Below are positions 1 to 5,595 of a DNA stretch of 6,987 bases, in pieces. The stretch comes from Methanobacterium sp. (lineage in GTDB: Archaea > Methanobacteriota > Methanobacteria > Methanobacteriales > Methanobacteriaceae). The position numbers and the translations under genes were made by a program. Where the stretch lies: the NCBI GenBank assembly GCA_003162115.1, contig PMMV01000102.1:5423-12409 (forward strand). The letters run 5' to 3'. Position 1 is the stretch's first letter, and each line of letters starts with the position of its first letter. Below the pieces are notes generated by a model. The model was not told where the DNA came from. It saw only the letters and a program-made list of their open reading frames with translations, and made no database searches.

Positions 1-495
1 AGCTACGTTGGAAAAATAGATAAAAAACTTGGATTGATGGTAACAGTAAAAGAAATAGAAGAATTAGGCACTGGAAAGGTCATAATGGGTGACGGCGCAG
101 CATATCATGACGTCTTATTCACAGCACTTTTCTTTAAACCAGAACTACATGAGATAGTGGAAGGAGAAGTCATAGAAATAACCGAATTCGGAGCATTTAT
201 CCGTATAGGGCCTATGGACGGACTTGTACACGTATCCCAAGTTACAGATGACTACATAAATTACGATGGAAAGAGAGGGGCGTTGATTGGTAAAGAATCT
301 AAAAAAAGCCTTGAAGAAGGTAACAAGGTCCGTGCAAGGATTGTTGCACTGAGCCTGAAAGGAAAATCTTCAAAGGAAACCAAGATAGGTCTTACAATGA
401 GACAACCCGGCCTTGGAAGATTCGAATGGATCGACGAGGAAAAAAATAAAAAGAAACCTACAAAAGGAAAATCTACTACAAAGGGGAAAAAATAG
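1..495 (+). CDS. rpoE: DNA-directed RNA polymerase subunit Rpo7 (E'), 5'-truncated
   Basis: This is the archaeal counterpart of eukaryotic Rpb7. With Rpo4 it forms the stalk of RNA polymerase, which binds emerging RNA and helps open the promoter. The reading frame is open from base 1, so the true start lies outside the window; 164 residues are visible against a usual length near 190, so roughly 25-35 N-terminal residues are missing. The first visible part (IDKKLGLMV, then GDGAAYHDV) ends the tip domain. A clear S1/OB-fold RNA-binding domain follows from about base 157, with [18 protein letters not shown] and then [10 protein letters not shown]. The protein ends in a lysine-rich tail (KKKPTKGK, then KGKK), probably flexible. 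An internal TTG at 34 is not the start, because conserved family sequence continues upstream of it. The stop touches the Spt4 start codon, which implies translational coupling. Confidence 0.95.
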   Translation, partial: SYVGKIDKKLGLMVTVKEIEELGTGKVIMGDGAAYHDVLFTALFFKPELHEIVEGEVIEITEFGAFIRIGPMDGLVHVSQVTDDYINYDGKRGALIGKESKKSLEEGNKVRARIVALSLKGKSSKETKIGLTMRQPGLGRFEWIDEEKNKKKPTKGKSTTKGKK

Positions 496-678
496 ATGGT
501 TTTAAAAGCATGCACAAGATGTCACCGACTCATGGAAGAGGATAGGTGTGCAATATGCAACATTGCCTCTTCAAGAAACTGGAGCGGCTTTTTAATCGTT
601 GTTGATCCTGATAGATCAGATATTGCCAAGGAACTCAATATAACCCTCCCTGGAGAATACGCTTTGAGGGTAAGATAG
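496..678 (+). CDS. spt4: Transcription elongation factor Spt4 (RNA polymerase subunit E'')
   Basis: A 60-aa zinc-ribbon protein. In archaea Spt4 pairs with the NGN domain of Spt5 and the complex clamps RNA polymerase for processive elongation. The sequence shows the zinc ribbon at the N-terminus: CTRCH (residues 6-10) and CAIC (18-21), two CxxC pairs that supply four metal ligands. Then comes the family pattern SSRNWSGFLIVVDPDRSDIA and a C-terminal LPGEYALRVR. The length matches archaeal Spt4. Its ATG follows the rpoE stop codon with no gap (TAG-ATG) and there is no independent strong ribosome binding site, so translation probably depends on ribosomes finishing rpoE. Its own stop overlaps the next gene's start by one base. 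The assignment is firm from the cysteine spacing and the operon position. Confidence 0.95.
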   Translation: MVLKACTRCHRLMEEDRCAICNIASSRNWSGFLIVVDPDRSDIAKELNITLPGEYALRVR

Positions 679-1187
679 TGTTAATACTAAAAAAAGATAT
701 GAGATCGGAGTTTAAAAAGCCAATTGGCACTCTGTATCCATCTATATCTCATGCAAAAGGTCCAATAAACTCCAAAGGAGACAAAAGTCTAATAATATCC
801 ATAGGCGATGTAACTACCCGTAAGATGCTAGATGAAGGTATAATACCAGATATGGGCATTGTGGATAATATGATAGAAAGACAACCTTCTGATCATGAGA
901 TATGTTACGATAATGTTACATTAAAAACAAAAAACCCGTCTGGTACCATAACAGATCAGCTGTGGAAAACAATTAAGGAAGGATTCAGTCTTGTTGAAAA
1001 GGCTGGTTACAACGTGTTGATTGTTGTTGATGGAGAGGAAGATCTCTCTGCAATTCCATGCATTGTTATGGCCCCTCCTGGTTCAATAATATTTTATGGG
1101 CAACCTGGAGAAGGCGTTGTACTTTGTGAAGTTGATAAAATAAAAGAAAAGGCTGAAGACCTTATCAAAAAGTTAGAGGAGGCATAA
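678..1187 (+). CDS. GTP-dependent dephospho-CoA kinase (DUF359 family)
   Basis: A 169-aa protein of the DUF359 family, shown in Thermococcus to be the archaeal dephospho-CoA kinase. It phosphorylates the 3'-hydroxyl of dephospho-CoA, preferring GTP, in the last step of coenzyme A synthesis, and is unrelated to bacterial CoaE. Visible family motifs are GDVTT (residues 43-47), GIVDN (60-64), NPSGTIT (86-92), an acidic VDGEEDLSAIP (117-127) and YGQPGEGVV (140-148). The acidic residues Asp44, Asp118 and Glu120/Glu121 are candidates for metal and nucleotide binding. Translation starts at GTG 678, whose G is also the last base of the spt4 stop (TAGTG), a start-stop overlap typical of coupled genes. 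It is a metabolic enzyme inside a transcription/ribosomal operon, an arrangement I recall from other archaea. The family is clear; the reaction rests on characterised relatives. Confidence 0.9.
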   Translation: MLILKKDMRSEFKKPIGTLYPSISHAKGPINSKGDKSLIISIGDVTTRKMLDEGIIPDMGIVDNMIERQPSDHEICYDNVTLKTKNPSGTITDQLWKTIKEGFSLVEKAGYNVLIVVDGEEDLSAIPCIVMAPPGSIIFYGQPGEGVVLCEVDKIKEKAEDLIKKLEEA

Positions 1188-1188
1188 T

Positions 1189-1497
1189 ATGGAAATCACT
1201 ATAAATGAAAAAATAGACAATCCGCTTTTAAACAGAACTGAAATACGCTTTGAATGCACTTACCAGGGTGATGCAACCCCTAAGGTCTTGGACGTTAAAA
1301 ATAGGCTTGTTGCAACTTTAAATGTTGACAAAAACCTTTTAGTAGTTCACAACCTCAAACCATCTTATGGCGAGGGTAAAGCTAATGGATATGCAAAACT
1401 CTACGATTCAGAGGAAAGCCTTGCTAAAATCGAAAGAGAACATGTTGTATTAAAAAACAAAGAAGTAGTTAAAGAAGAAAAGGAAGAAGCTGAATAA
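1189..1497 (+). CDS. rps24e: Small ribosomal subunit protein eS24 (S24e)
   Basis: A 102-aa protein of the 30S subunit shared by archaea and eukaryotes. The N-terminus MEITINEKIDNPLLNRTE matches the S24e opening, and the middle carries the family's KVLDVKNRLVATLNVD strand region and the GEGKANGYAKLYDS segment, a basic and glycine-containing stretch likely to contact rRNA. The tail is highly charged and acidic (KEVVKEEKEEAE). A strong ribosome binding site GAGGAGG (1176-1182), inside the end of the upstream kinase gene, stands 6 bases before the ATG and fixes the start. The gap to the upstream stop is one base. It belongs to the same operon as Rpo7, Spt4 and S27ae, so polymerase and ribosome components are made together. 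Confidence 0.95.
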   Translation: MEITINEKIDNPLLNRTEIRFECTYQGDATPKVLDVKNRLVATLNVDKNLLVVHNLKPSYGEGKANGYAKLYDSEESLAKIEREHVVLKNKEVVKEEKEEAE

Positions 1498-1509
1498 GGA
1501 GGGTTTACA

Positions 1510-1674
1510 ATGAAAAAATTCGAACTCTACGAAGTTAAAGATAATAAGATCATCAGGAAAAATCCAGAATGTGTTAGATGTTCCCACGGAGTTTTCATGG
1601 CAGACCATGGCGACCGTTACGCGTGTGGAAAATGTGGATACACCCAGTTCAAGGGTAAAGAATCAAAGAAATAA
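1510..1674 (+). CDS. rps27ae: Small ribosomal subunit protein eS31 (S27ae)
   Basis: A 54-aa zinc-finger protein of the 30S subunit. The translation begins [18 protein letters not shown] and then shows a C4 zinc finger: C21-V-R-C24 and C39-G-K-C42, with [13 protein letters not shown] between the pairs and CGYTQFKGK after them. In eukaryotes the same protein is made as a C-terminal fusion to ubiquitin; here, as in other archaea, it stands alone. A ribosome binding site GGAGGG (1498-1503) lies 6 bases before the ATG, and the gap to the S24e stop is 12 bases. It is the last clear member of the Rpo7-Spt4-CoA kinase-S24e operon. The gene is very short and easily missed by automatic calling, but length, cysteine spacing and position agree fully with the family. 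Confidence 0.95.
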   Translation: MKKFELYEVKDNKIIRKNPECVRCSHGVFMADHGDRYACGKCGYTQFKGKESKK

Positions 1675-1735
1675 ATAATTATCTTTTATTTGGAATTTTT
1701 CAAGATTATAAATAAAAAAAATAGGTGATTTTTTT
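1675..1735 (+). promoter_or_regulatory. Spacer between S27ae and argH: T-rich tract, TATA-like box, argH ribosome binding site
   Basis: This 61-base AT-only-like spacer holds T-rich stretches at 1683-1700 that could weakly terminate the ribosomal operon, a good TATA-like box TTATAAATA at 1706-1714, and the Shine-Dalgarno sequence AGGTGA at 1723-1728. The latter lies 7 bases before the TTG start of argH and decides that start, since no ATG occurs nearby in frame. If the TATA-like box were used at the usual spacing, the RNA would begin near 1735 and lose the ribosome binding site, so argH may instead be read through from the operon upstream. Confidence 0.45.
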
Positions 1736-3142
1736 TTGAATCTAAGGTCTGGAAGGCTTAAAGGTAAGATGACTGCAGATGCAGCATCATTCACATCTTC
1801 TCTTGAATTTGACAGGAGGATCTTCAACGCGGATATAAGATGCAATATAGCTCACACAACCATGCTAAAGGAGCAAGGTATAATCGCAGCTGCTGACGCT
1901 GATAAGATCTTAAATGCTCTTAAAGAGCTTAAATCTGAAGGTATCATTGCTTTAAATCTAGATCCGTCGGTTGAAGATATACACATGGCACTTGAGAACT
2001 ACGTAACCCAGAAAATTGGGGAAGTTGCAGGTTTCATGCACACTGGCAAATCAAGAAATGATCAAGTTGCAACAGATCTTAGACTTGTTCTAAAGGAAGA
2101 AATTGAAGAGATAGAGAAAGATGTTCTAAATTTTATTGAAATAATTCTTGAAATGGCATCCGATCATCTTGAAACAGTTATGGTGGGTTACACCCATCTT
2201 CAGCACGCACAACCAACCACATTCGCACATCACCTCATGGCATATGCAAATGAAGTAAAACGTGACTTTGAAAGGATTCAAGATGCTAAGAAACATGTTG
2301 ACATCTGTCCTCTTGGTTCGGCTGCCATGACCGGAACAGGTTTCCCAATTAATCGTGAACGAACAGCTGAACTTTTAGGTTTTAGAAGAGTTATGGAAAA
2401 TTCCATAGATGCTGTCAGCTCAAGGGACTTCATGGCTGAAACAGTATTTGCTCTAGCAATGCTCGCATCAAATCTAAGCAAGATCAGCGAGGAACTGATA
2501 ATATGGAGCTCATACGAATTCCGCTTGATTGAAATATCGGATGAATACTCTTCAACTTCATCAATTATGCCTCAGAAAAAGAATCCCGATGTCGCTGAGA
2601 TTTCTCGTTCTAAAACTGCTGTATTATATGGGGAACTCATAACCATATTGACCATCCTCAAGGCACTGCCACATAGCTACAACAGAGACTTGCAGGAAGT
2701 TACACCTCATCTATGGAATGCTGTTGATACTACACGTTCCATGCTGAATATCACAAGTAACATGCTTTCAACTGTAAGTTTCAACACTGAAAGGGGGATG
2801 GAACTTGCAATGGCTAATTTTTCAACTGCAACCGAACTTGCAGATTTGATTGTCCGTGAAAAAAATCTTCCATTCAGAATTGCTCATCAGATTGTTGGTA
2901 GAACAGTTACAGAAGCAATTGATCAAGGAATTCGTCCAGAAAATATTGATTCAAAATTTTTAGACAAAATAGCAGTGGATATTAATGGATCACCCCTTAA
3001 AATAAAACCTGAACTGGTTGAAAATGCTTTGAATCCCTACGAAATTATTAAAACAAGGAATGTTAAAGGAGGACCCTCCCCTAATGCAGTTAAGGAATCA
3101 ATTTTGAGTTTAAAAGAATTTATTAAGGGTGCACGTAATTAA
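1736..3142 (+). CDS. argH: Argininosuccinate lyase
   Basis: A 468-aa cytoplasmic enzyme that splits argininosuccinate into arginine and fumarate, the last step of arginine synthesis; it works as a homotetramer. Signature regions of the fumarase/aspartase superfamily are all present: [15 protein letters not shown] (103-117), [13 protein letters not shown] (151-163), whose His154 corresponds to the conserved catalytic-region histidine, and the mobile loop [16 protein letters not shown] (273-288) carrying the catalytic serine and the superfamily SSxMPxKxN pattern. The N-terminus [10 protein letters not shown] and the length match the family. The start is TTG 1736, supported by AGGTGA at 1723-1728 and by homology running up to that codon; the frame is closed upstream at 1709. 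It is intact and follows S27ae in the same direction after 61 bases. Read-through or its own promoter are both possible. Confidence 0.96.
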   Translation: MNLRSGRLKGKMTADAASFTSSLEFDRRIFNADIRCNIAHTTMLKEQGIIAAADADKILNALKELKSEGIIALNLDPSVEDIHMALENYVTQKIGEVAGFMHTGKSRNDQVATDLRLVLKEEIEEIEKDVLNFIEIILEMASDHLETVMVGYTHLQHAQPTTFAHHLMAYANEVKRDFERIQDAKKHVDICPLGSAAMTGTGFPINRERTAELLGFRRVMENSIDAVSSRDFMAETVFALAMLASNLSKISEELIIWSSYEFRLIEISDEYSSTSSIMPQKKNPDVAEISRSKTAVLYGELITILTILKALPHSYNRDLQEVTPHLWNAVDTTRSMLNITSNMLSTVSFNTERGMELAMANFSTATELADLIVREKNLPFRIAHQIVGRTVTEAIDQGIRPENIDSKFLDKIAVDINGSPLKIKPELVENALNPYEIIKTRNVKGGPSPNAVKESILSLKEFIKGARN

Positions 3143-3147
3143 ACGCA

Positions 3148-3183
3148 TTTTGTACTTTTTTGAAATAATTTAATTTTTTGTTG
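3148..3183 (+). terminator. T-rich terminator region after argH
   Basis: Just downstream of the argH stop the + strand carries two runs of six T (3156-3161 and 3174-3179) within a T-rich stretch and no strong hairpin. Archaeal RNA polymerase often stops at such oligo-T tracts without a stem-loop. The call rests on base composition and position only. Confidence 0.45.
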
Positions 3184-3353
3184 TCTCTCAAATATCATAA
3201 TTTATTAAAATAATAATTTATAGTAACAAAAACGGTTTTTATGATCTAAATTTAAAACATTCTAATCCCTTACTATTAGAAATTAAATTTTAATATGGTG
3301 TTTTAATGATTTTTTCATTAAAATTATATAGTCGCTTTTACATAATATAGAAC
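3184..3353. promoter_or_regulatory. AT-rich spacer with two inverted repeats and the promoter of the small membrane gene
   Basis: No gene is visible in this stretch. It holds a 7-bp inverted repeat TTCTAAT/ATTAGAA (3260-3266 and 3275-3281, 8-base loop), a perfect 9-bp inverted repeat TTTTAATGA/TCATTAAAA (3301-3309 and 3315-3323, loop of five T), and directly next to it a TATA-like box TTATATA at 3324-3330. The TATA box is centred about 27 bases before the ATG at 3354, so transcription would begin within a few bases of the start codon. No Shine-Dalgarno sequence precedes the ATG. The repeat touches the place where TFB would contact the promoter, so it could be an operator; this is inference. 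Confidence 0.4.
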
Positions 3354-3506
3354 ATGAACTCAAACACTAGACGCGAAATAATGGGTATAATTGCCATAAT
3401 AGTGGGTATAATATTTATAGTAGCACCAGTTGTATTACCTTGGTTACTAGGAATTTTACTCATTATATACGGTATAATGGAATTGGTTAATAGAGGAATG
3501 GAATAA
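3354..3506 (+). CDS. Small two-helix membrane protein, function unknown
   Basis: A 50-aa open frame that translates as a short hydrophilic head MNSNTRRE, a first hydrophobic helix (about residues 9-28, IMGIIAIIVGIIFIVAPVVL), a proline-tryptophan turn (P29-W30) and a second helix (about 31-42, LLGILLIIYGIM), ending in ELVNRGME. The pattern of two glycine-punctuated hydrophobic helices with a central proline resembles small membrane proteins of the DUF3096 type, but I cannot confirm that without a search. A TATA-like box at 3324-3330 sits at leaderless spacing from the ATG and no ribosome binding site is present, so the mRNA is probably leaderless. The gene converges with the KH/PP-loop gene, with 12 bases between the stop codons. 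It could be a chance frame, but the helix pattern together with the promoter spacing argues for a real gene. Confidence 0.6.
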   Translation: MNSNTRREIMGIIAIIVGIIFIVAPVVLPWLLGILLIIYGIMELVNRGME

Positions 3507-3520
3507 TCTTTATAAAGATT
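3505..3520. terminator. Perfect 16-bp palindrome between convergent genes
   Basis: AATCTTTATAAAGATT is its own reverse complement. It begins in the stop codon of the small membrane gene (3504-3506) and ends in the stop codon of the opposing gene (3519-3521). RNA from either strand could fold a 6-bp stem with a TATA loop, so it may help end both transcripts. No oligo-T run follows on either strand, which weakens the terminator call. Confidence 0.35.
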
Positions 3521-4625
3521 ATAAAGTTCTTGTAATCAAATTCAGAGCTTGACCCGGCTCTAAAACACCCGCCCTGGTTTCCCTTAGGATTCTTTGTATA
3601 GAATATCTGCGCATATGAGGATGCATCTTGTGAACCTCGTTTATTAGTGGACATCCATATCCGCCCCTACTTTTAATATCAAAGTAGGAAGCTAAGGATT
3701 TAGTTTCTCCCTTGGTAGCAGAAAGCATTGCTGGCAAGTTAATCCTCCAAAATCCATTCATAGATACAATGGATTGTGATCCTGTGGCAAGAAAATCTCC
3801 AAAGATGAGAAAGGGAATTTCTGATTTTTTTGCATATTTTAAAAGAGCATTTTCAATTGATTTTGAACATCTACCACAAGGATGAATCCTACCTTCGATT
3901 GCTTCTTTCACAACTGAACTCATATCAACTTCTATGTATTCATGGGGAACTTCAAGGCTCTTGGATAGGTTTTCAACATTATTTTTAAAGTATGAAGGTA
4001 GCACTATGTTTCCAGGATCAACTGTAACAGCTAATGGATTAAAACCCATCAACTTTGCAATAATAAGTGAAAAGCTACTATCTACTCCACCAGAAAGTGC
4101 AATAATAGCTTTATTATCAGATATATTTTCTTTTGTCAGTTGATCGTTTTTTAATGATTTTTTGTTTTTTAATAATTCTAATTCAGATCCATAATCTATT
4201 AAGAAATTAAATTTTCCAAGAGTATCTACTCGTAGTCTTAATAAATCCTGTAAATTTCTTAGCGGTAAGCTTATATCAGTTTCAATTGATTGAACAATAT
4301 TTTCAAGTTTTTTAATCGCAAGATCCATTCTATAAATTCTGATAATTATATCTGAATAATCATCAACATGAATTGAGTTAATATTAAGCTCTTCACAGAG
4401 CCTTCCAACCACCCAACCACCCTTACCAATTACAGACGATTTTTCAAGTCTGTCAGGTGTTATTATAATAAGATTTCTTGTCTTGTCATTGTATATAACC
4501 TTTTTAATGGAAAATCCAAGCTCTTCTGTAAGATCAATGTTTGAATATTCAAAATATCCTTCTTCTATCATAGGTTCCAAAATGGTTTTCAGTGTTTTCA
4601 CCATGTAATTAACTTCTAGTTTCAT
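3519..4625 (-). CDS. KH-domain and PP-loop ATPase, probable RNA-modifying enzyme (COG1365-like)
   Basis: A 368-aa protein in two parts. Residues about 38-115 look like a KH RNA-binding domain, with the GxxG loop as VIGKGGWVVGRL (GKGG 67-70). Residues about 172-345 form a PP-loop ATP pyrophosphatase domain: AIIALSGGVDSS (173-184) is the nucleotide loop, followed by VTVDPG (201-206) and GDFLATGSQS (276-285). PP-loop enzymes adenylate a substrate; with an attached KH domain the likely substrate is RNA, for example in tRNA thiolation. Cys250 and Cys253 (HPCGRC) plus Cys325 (GYGCP) resemble the three iron-sulphur ligands of TtuA-type thiolases. The start is supported by TGGAG on the minus strand (4631-4635), 5 bases before the ATG; the Met at codon 8 has no such site. 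I recall it as an uncharacterised archaeal family; the substrate is unknown. Confidence 0.75.
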   Translation of the reverse strand: MKLEVNYMVKTLKTILEPMIEEGYFEYSNIDLTEELGFSIKKVIYNDKTRNLIIITPDRLEKSSVIGKGGWVVGRLCEELNINSIHVDDYSDIIIRIYRMDLAIKKLENIVQSIETDISLPLRNLQDLLRLRVDTLGKFNFLIDYGSELELLKNKKSLKNDQLTKENISDNKAIIALSGGVDSSFSLIIAKLMGFNPLAVTVDPGNIVLPSYFKNNVENLSKSLEVPHEYIEVDMSSVVKEAIEGRIHPCGRCSKSIENALLKYAKKSEIPFLIFGDFLATGSQSIVSMNGFWRINLPAMLSATKGETKSLASYFDIKSRGGYGCPLINEVHKMHPHMRRYSIQRILRETRAGVLEPGQALNLITRTL

Positions 4626-4630
4626 TGTTT

Positions 4631-4690
4631 CTCCAGTAAAAAGAATTTTATCACATTAACCATAAAATTTAAATCGATTTTATTTAAATC
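4631..4690 (-). promoter_or_regulatory. Candidate promoter and ribosome binding site of the KH/PP-loop gene
   Basis: On the minus strand a TATA-like box ATTTAAATTT (4665-4674) lies about 30-40 bases before the ribosome binding site TGGAG (4635-4631), placing a start of transcription near 4645. The motif ATTTAAATC occurs twice on the + strand (4667-4675 and 4682-4690, 15 bases apart), and AAATCGATTT (4671-4680) is a perfect 10-base palindrome beside the TATA box. These could be regulator contacts or chance in AT-rich DNA. Confidence 0.35.
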
Positions 4691-4735
4691 ATCCAAATTT
4701 ATTTAAGATTATTAGAATTTGTTTATTTTCTAGAG

Positions 4736-5191
4736 TTATCGTGTATAACGGCCCATTAGATGGCCTTCATCTAGTATGTGACCCTCCATAGCTTTTATAA
4801 GATCTTCTTTGTTGATCTTTGCAGGTAGTTGAATTACTGTATCAAGTGCATATATTTTGAAGTAGTACCGGTGGGTGCCTCCAGGCGGGCAAGGACCTCT
4901 ATAACCTATGGTTCCAAAGTCATTGAATCCCTGTTTTGTACCGTTATCAATTTCTTCACGTTCCATAACCCATTCAGAAAGACTTGTTGTATTATTGGGT
5001 AAGTTAAATATTATCCAGTGCGTCCATGTACCCGAAGGAGCATCAGGATCCTCACAAATAATTGCATATTTAATTGTTCCTTGTACTTGTTCCCATTCGA
5101 GGGGAGGTGAAACATTAACGCCTCTACATGCATAACGGTCATGAATGATTTCTCCTTCATTAAATACCTTGCTAGTTATCTTAATAACCAT
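4736..5191 (-). CDS. PEBP family protein (YbhB/YbcL-type phosphatidylethanolamine-binding-like)
   Basis: A 151-aa protein of the phosphatidylethanolamine-binding-protein family in its compact prokaryotic form. It shows NVSPPLEW (26-33), the anion-pocket motif [12 protein letters not shown] (48-59) with Asp48, Asp50 and His58, and the second motif [16 protein letters not shown] (96-111) with the conserved PPGGTHRY core. The length, without insertions, matches bacterial YbhB. There is no signal peptide, so it should be cytoplasmic. The natural role of archaeal members is unknown; relatives bind small anionic or phosphate-bearing ligands and some act as protease or kinase inhibitors. A strong AGGAGG on the minus strand (5204-5199), 7 bases before the ATG, fixes the start. 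The KH/PP-loop gene follows 110 bases downstream on the same strand; co-transcription is possible but that gene appears to have its own promoter. Confidence 0.93.
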   Translation of the reverse strand: MVIKITSKVFNEGEIIHDRYACRGVNVSPPLEWEQVQGTIKYAIICEDPDAPSGTWTHWIIFNLPNNTTSLSEWVMEREEIDNGTKQGFNDFGTIGYRGPCPPGGTHRYYFKIYALDTVIQLPAKINKEDLIKAMEGHILDEGHLMGRYTR

Positions 5192-5430
5192 ATTTTATCC
5201 TCCTAATGTCTTTAAAATTCAATTAATTATGTAAAAAAAATTTTCTTTCTTGATTTTGAATGTGGATTTTAAACTGTTTAGAATCTTTTGTTTGTTATAT
5301 TATTTTTATATTATTTTATCTTTATTTTTATGAAAATTTATTACTTTTTTTTTTATTCAATGTTAAAAACCCATAATTTTTATTTAAAGTATTTGGAGGA
5401 TTTCATAGATTTTATAGTAAGCTGAAGTAA
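5192..5430. other. T-rich intergenic region between divergent genes
   Basis: No gene is visible. Near 5199-5204 lies the PEBP ribosome binding site (minus strand). TATA-like boxes on the minus strand around 5226-5232 and 5265-5273 could serve the PEBP gene. From about 5285 to 5360 the + strand is almost pure T and A, with a 12-base motif TTATATTATTTT repeated at an 11-base period (5295-5306 and 5306-5317) and a run of eleven or more T near 5345-5355. GGAGGA at 5395-5400 looks like a ribosome binding site but no open frame starts behind it. TTTATA at 5410-5415 is a fair TATA box for the disrupted small frame that follows. Confidence 0.4.
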
Positions 5431-5440
5431 AGTTTTAATT

Positions 5441-5595
5441 ATGATATACGAAATCGAAAACACATAAATGACAGATATGTTGTAAAGGTTTTTGAAGAAG
5501 ACAGAATAGCTGTAAGGGTTATCAATACAGATATAAACAACAAACTTAAATACTATGGAGTCCTAATAAATGAACGAGGTGGTATAAATGACTGA
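5441..5595 (+). pseudogene. Frameshifted small ORF upstream of the histone gene (about 51 aa if repaired)
   Basis: Two frames join here. From ATG 5441 the DNA reads MIYEIENT and stops at 5465-5467. In the frame one base back, the codons are open from 5431 to a TGA at 5593-5595 and give protein-like sequence including NDRYVVKVFEEDRIAVRV and NKLKYYGVLINERGG, but with no ATG, GTG or TTG start. Adding one A to the A-run at 5457-5460 fuses both into a continuous 51-aa protein. The codons (AGA, AGG, ATA, GAA) resemble those of neighbouring genes and the segment is less T-rich than its flanks. A TATA-like box TTTATA (5410-5415) stands about 28 bases before the ATG, as for a leaderless gene. The frame runs 8 bases into the histone gene. 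I do not recognise the protein. It may be a decaying gene, a sequencing error, or programmed shifting, though no classic slippery heptamer is present. Confidence 0.45.
5545..5587 (+). promoter_or_regulatory. Histone promoter, five-codon ORF and ribosome binding site
   Basis: A TATA-like box CTTAAATA (5545-5552) would start RNA near 5573, leaving a short leader with the ribosome binding site GAGGTGG (5576-5582), 5 bases before the histone ATG. In the same stretch, ATG 5570 opens a five-codon frame, MNEVV, whose TAA (5585-5587) directly abuts the histone ATG; it has its own GGAG at 5557-5560. The promoter lies inside the disrupted small frame upstream. Confidence 0.5.

Noticed and set aside
261..515. 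Open frame on the minus strand over the end of the Rpo7 gene
   Set aside because: It lies wholly opposite the firmly identified Rpo7 and Spt4 genes; its phenylalanine-rich composition simply mirrors the lysine-rich Rpo7 tail.
1663..1845. Open frame on the minus strand across the S27ae-argH spacer
   Set aside because: Half of it is antisense to the conserved argH start, it shows no recognisable motif, and the phenylalanine/lysine-rich part comes from the AT-rich spacer.
2278..2481. Open frame on the minus strand inside argH
   Set aside because: Antisense shadow of a conserved part of argininosuccinate lyase.
3934..4143. Open frame on the + strand inside the KH/PP-loop gene
   Set aside because: Antisense to the conserved PP-loop domain, without a ribosome binding site or recognisable features.
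4908..5135. Open frame on the + strand inside the PEBP gene
   Set aside because: Antisense to the conserved PEBP motifs; a shadow frame.
5395..5400. GGAGGA as a ribosome binding site for a gene starting near 5405
   Set aside because: No ATG, GTG or TTG follows at the right distance, and the frame it could serve stops at 5423-5425.
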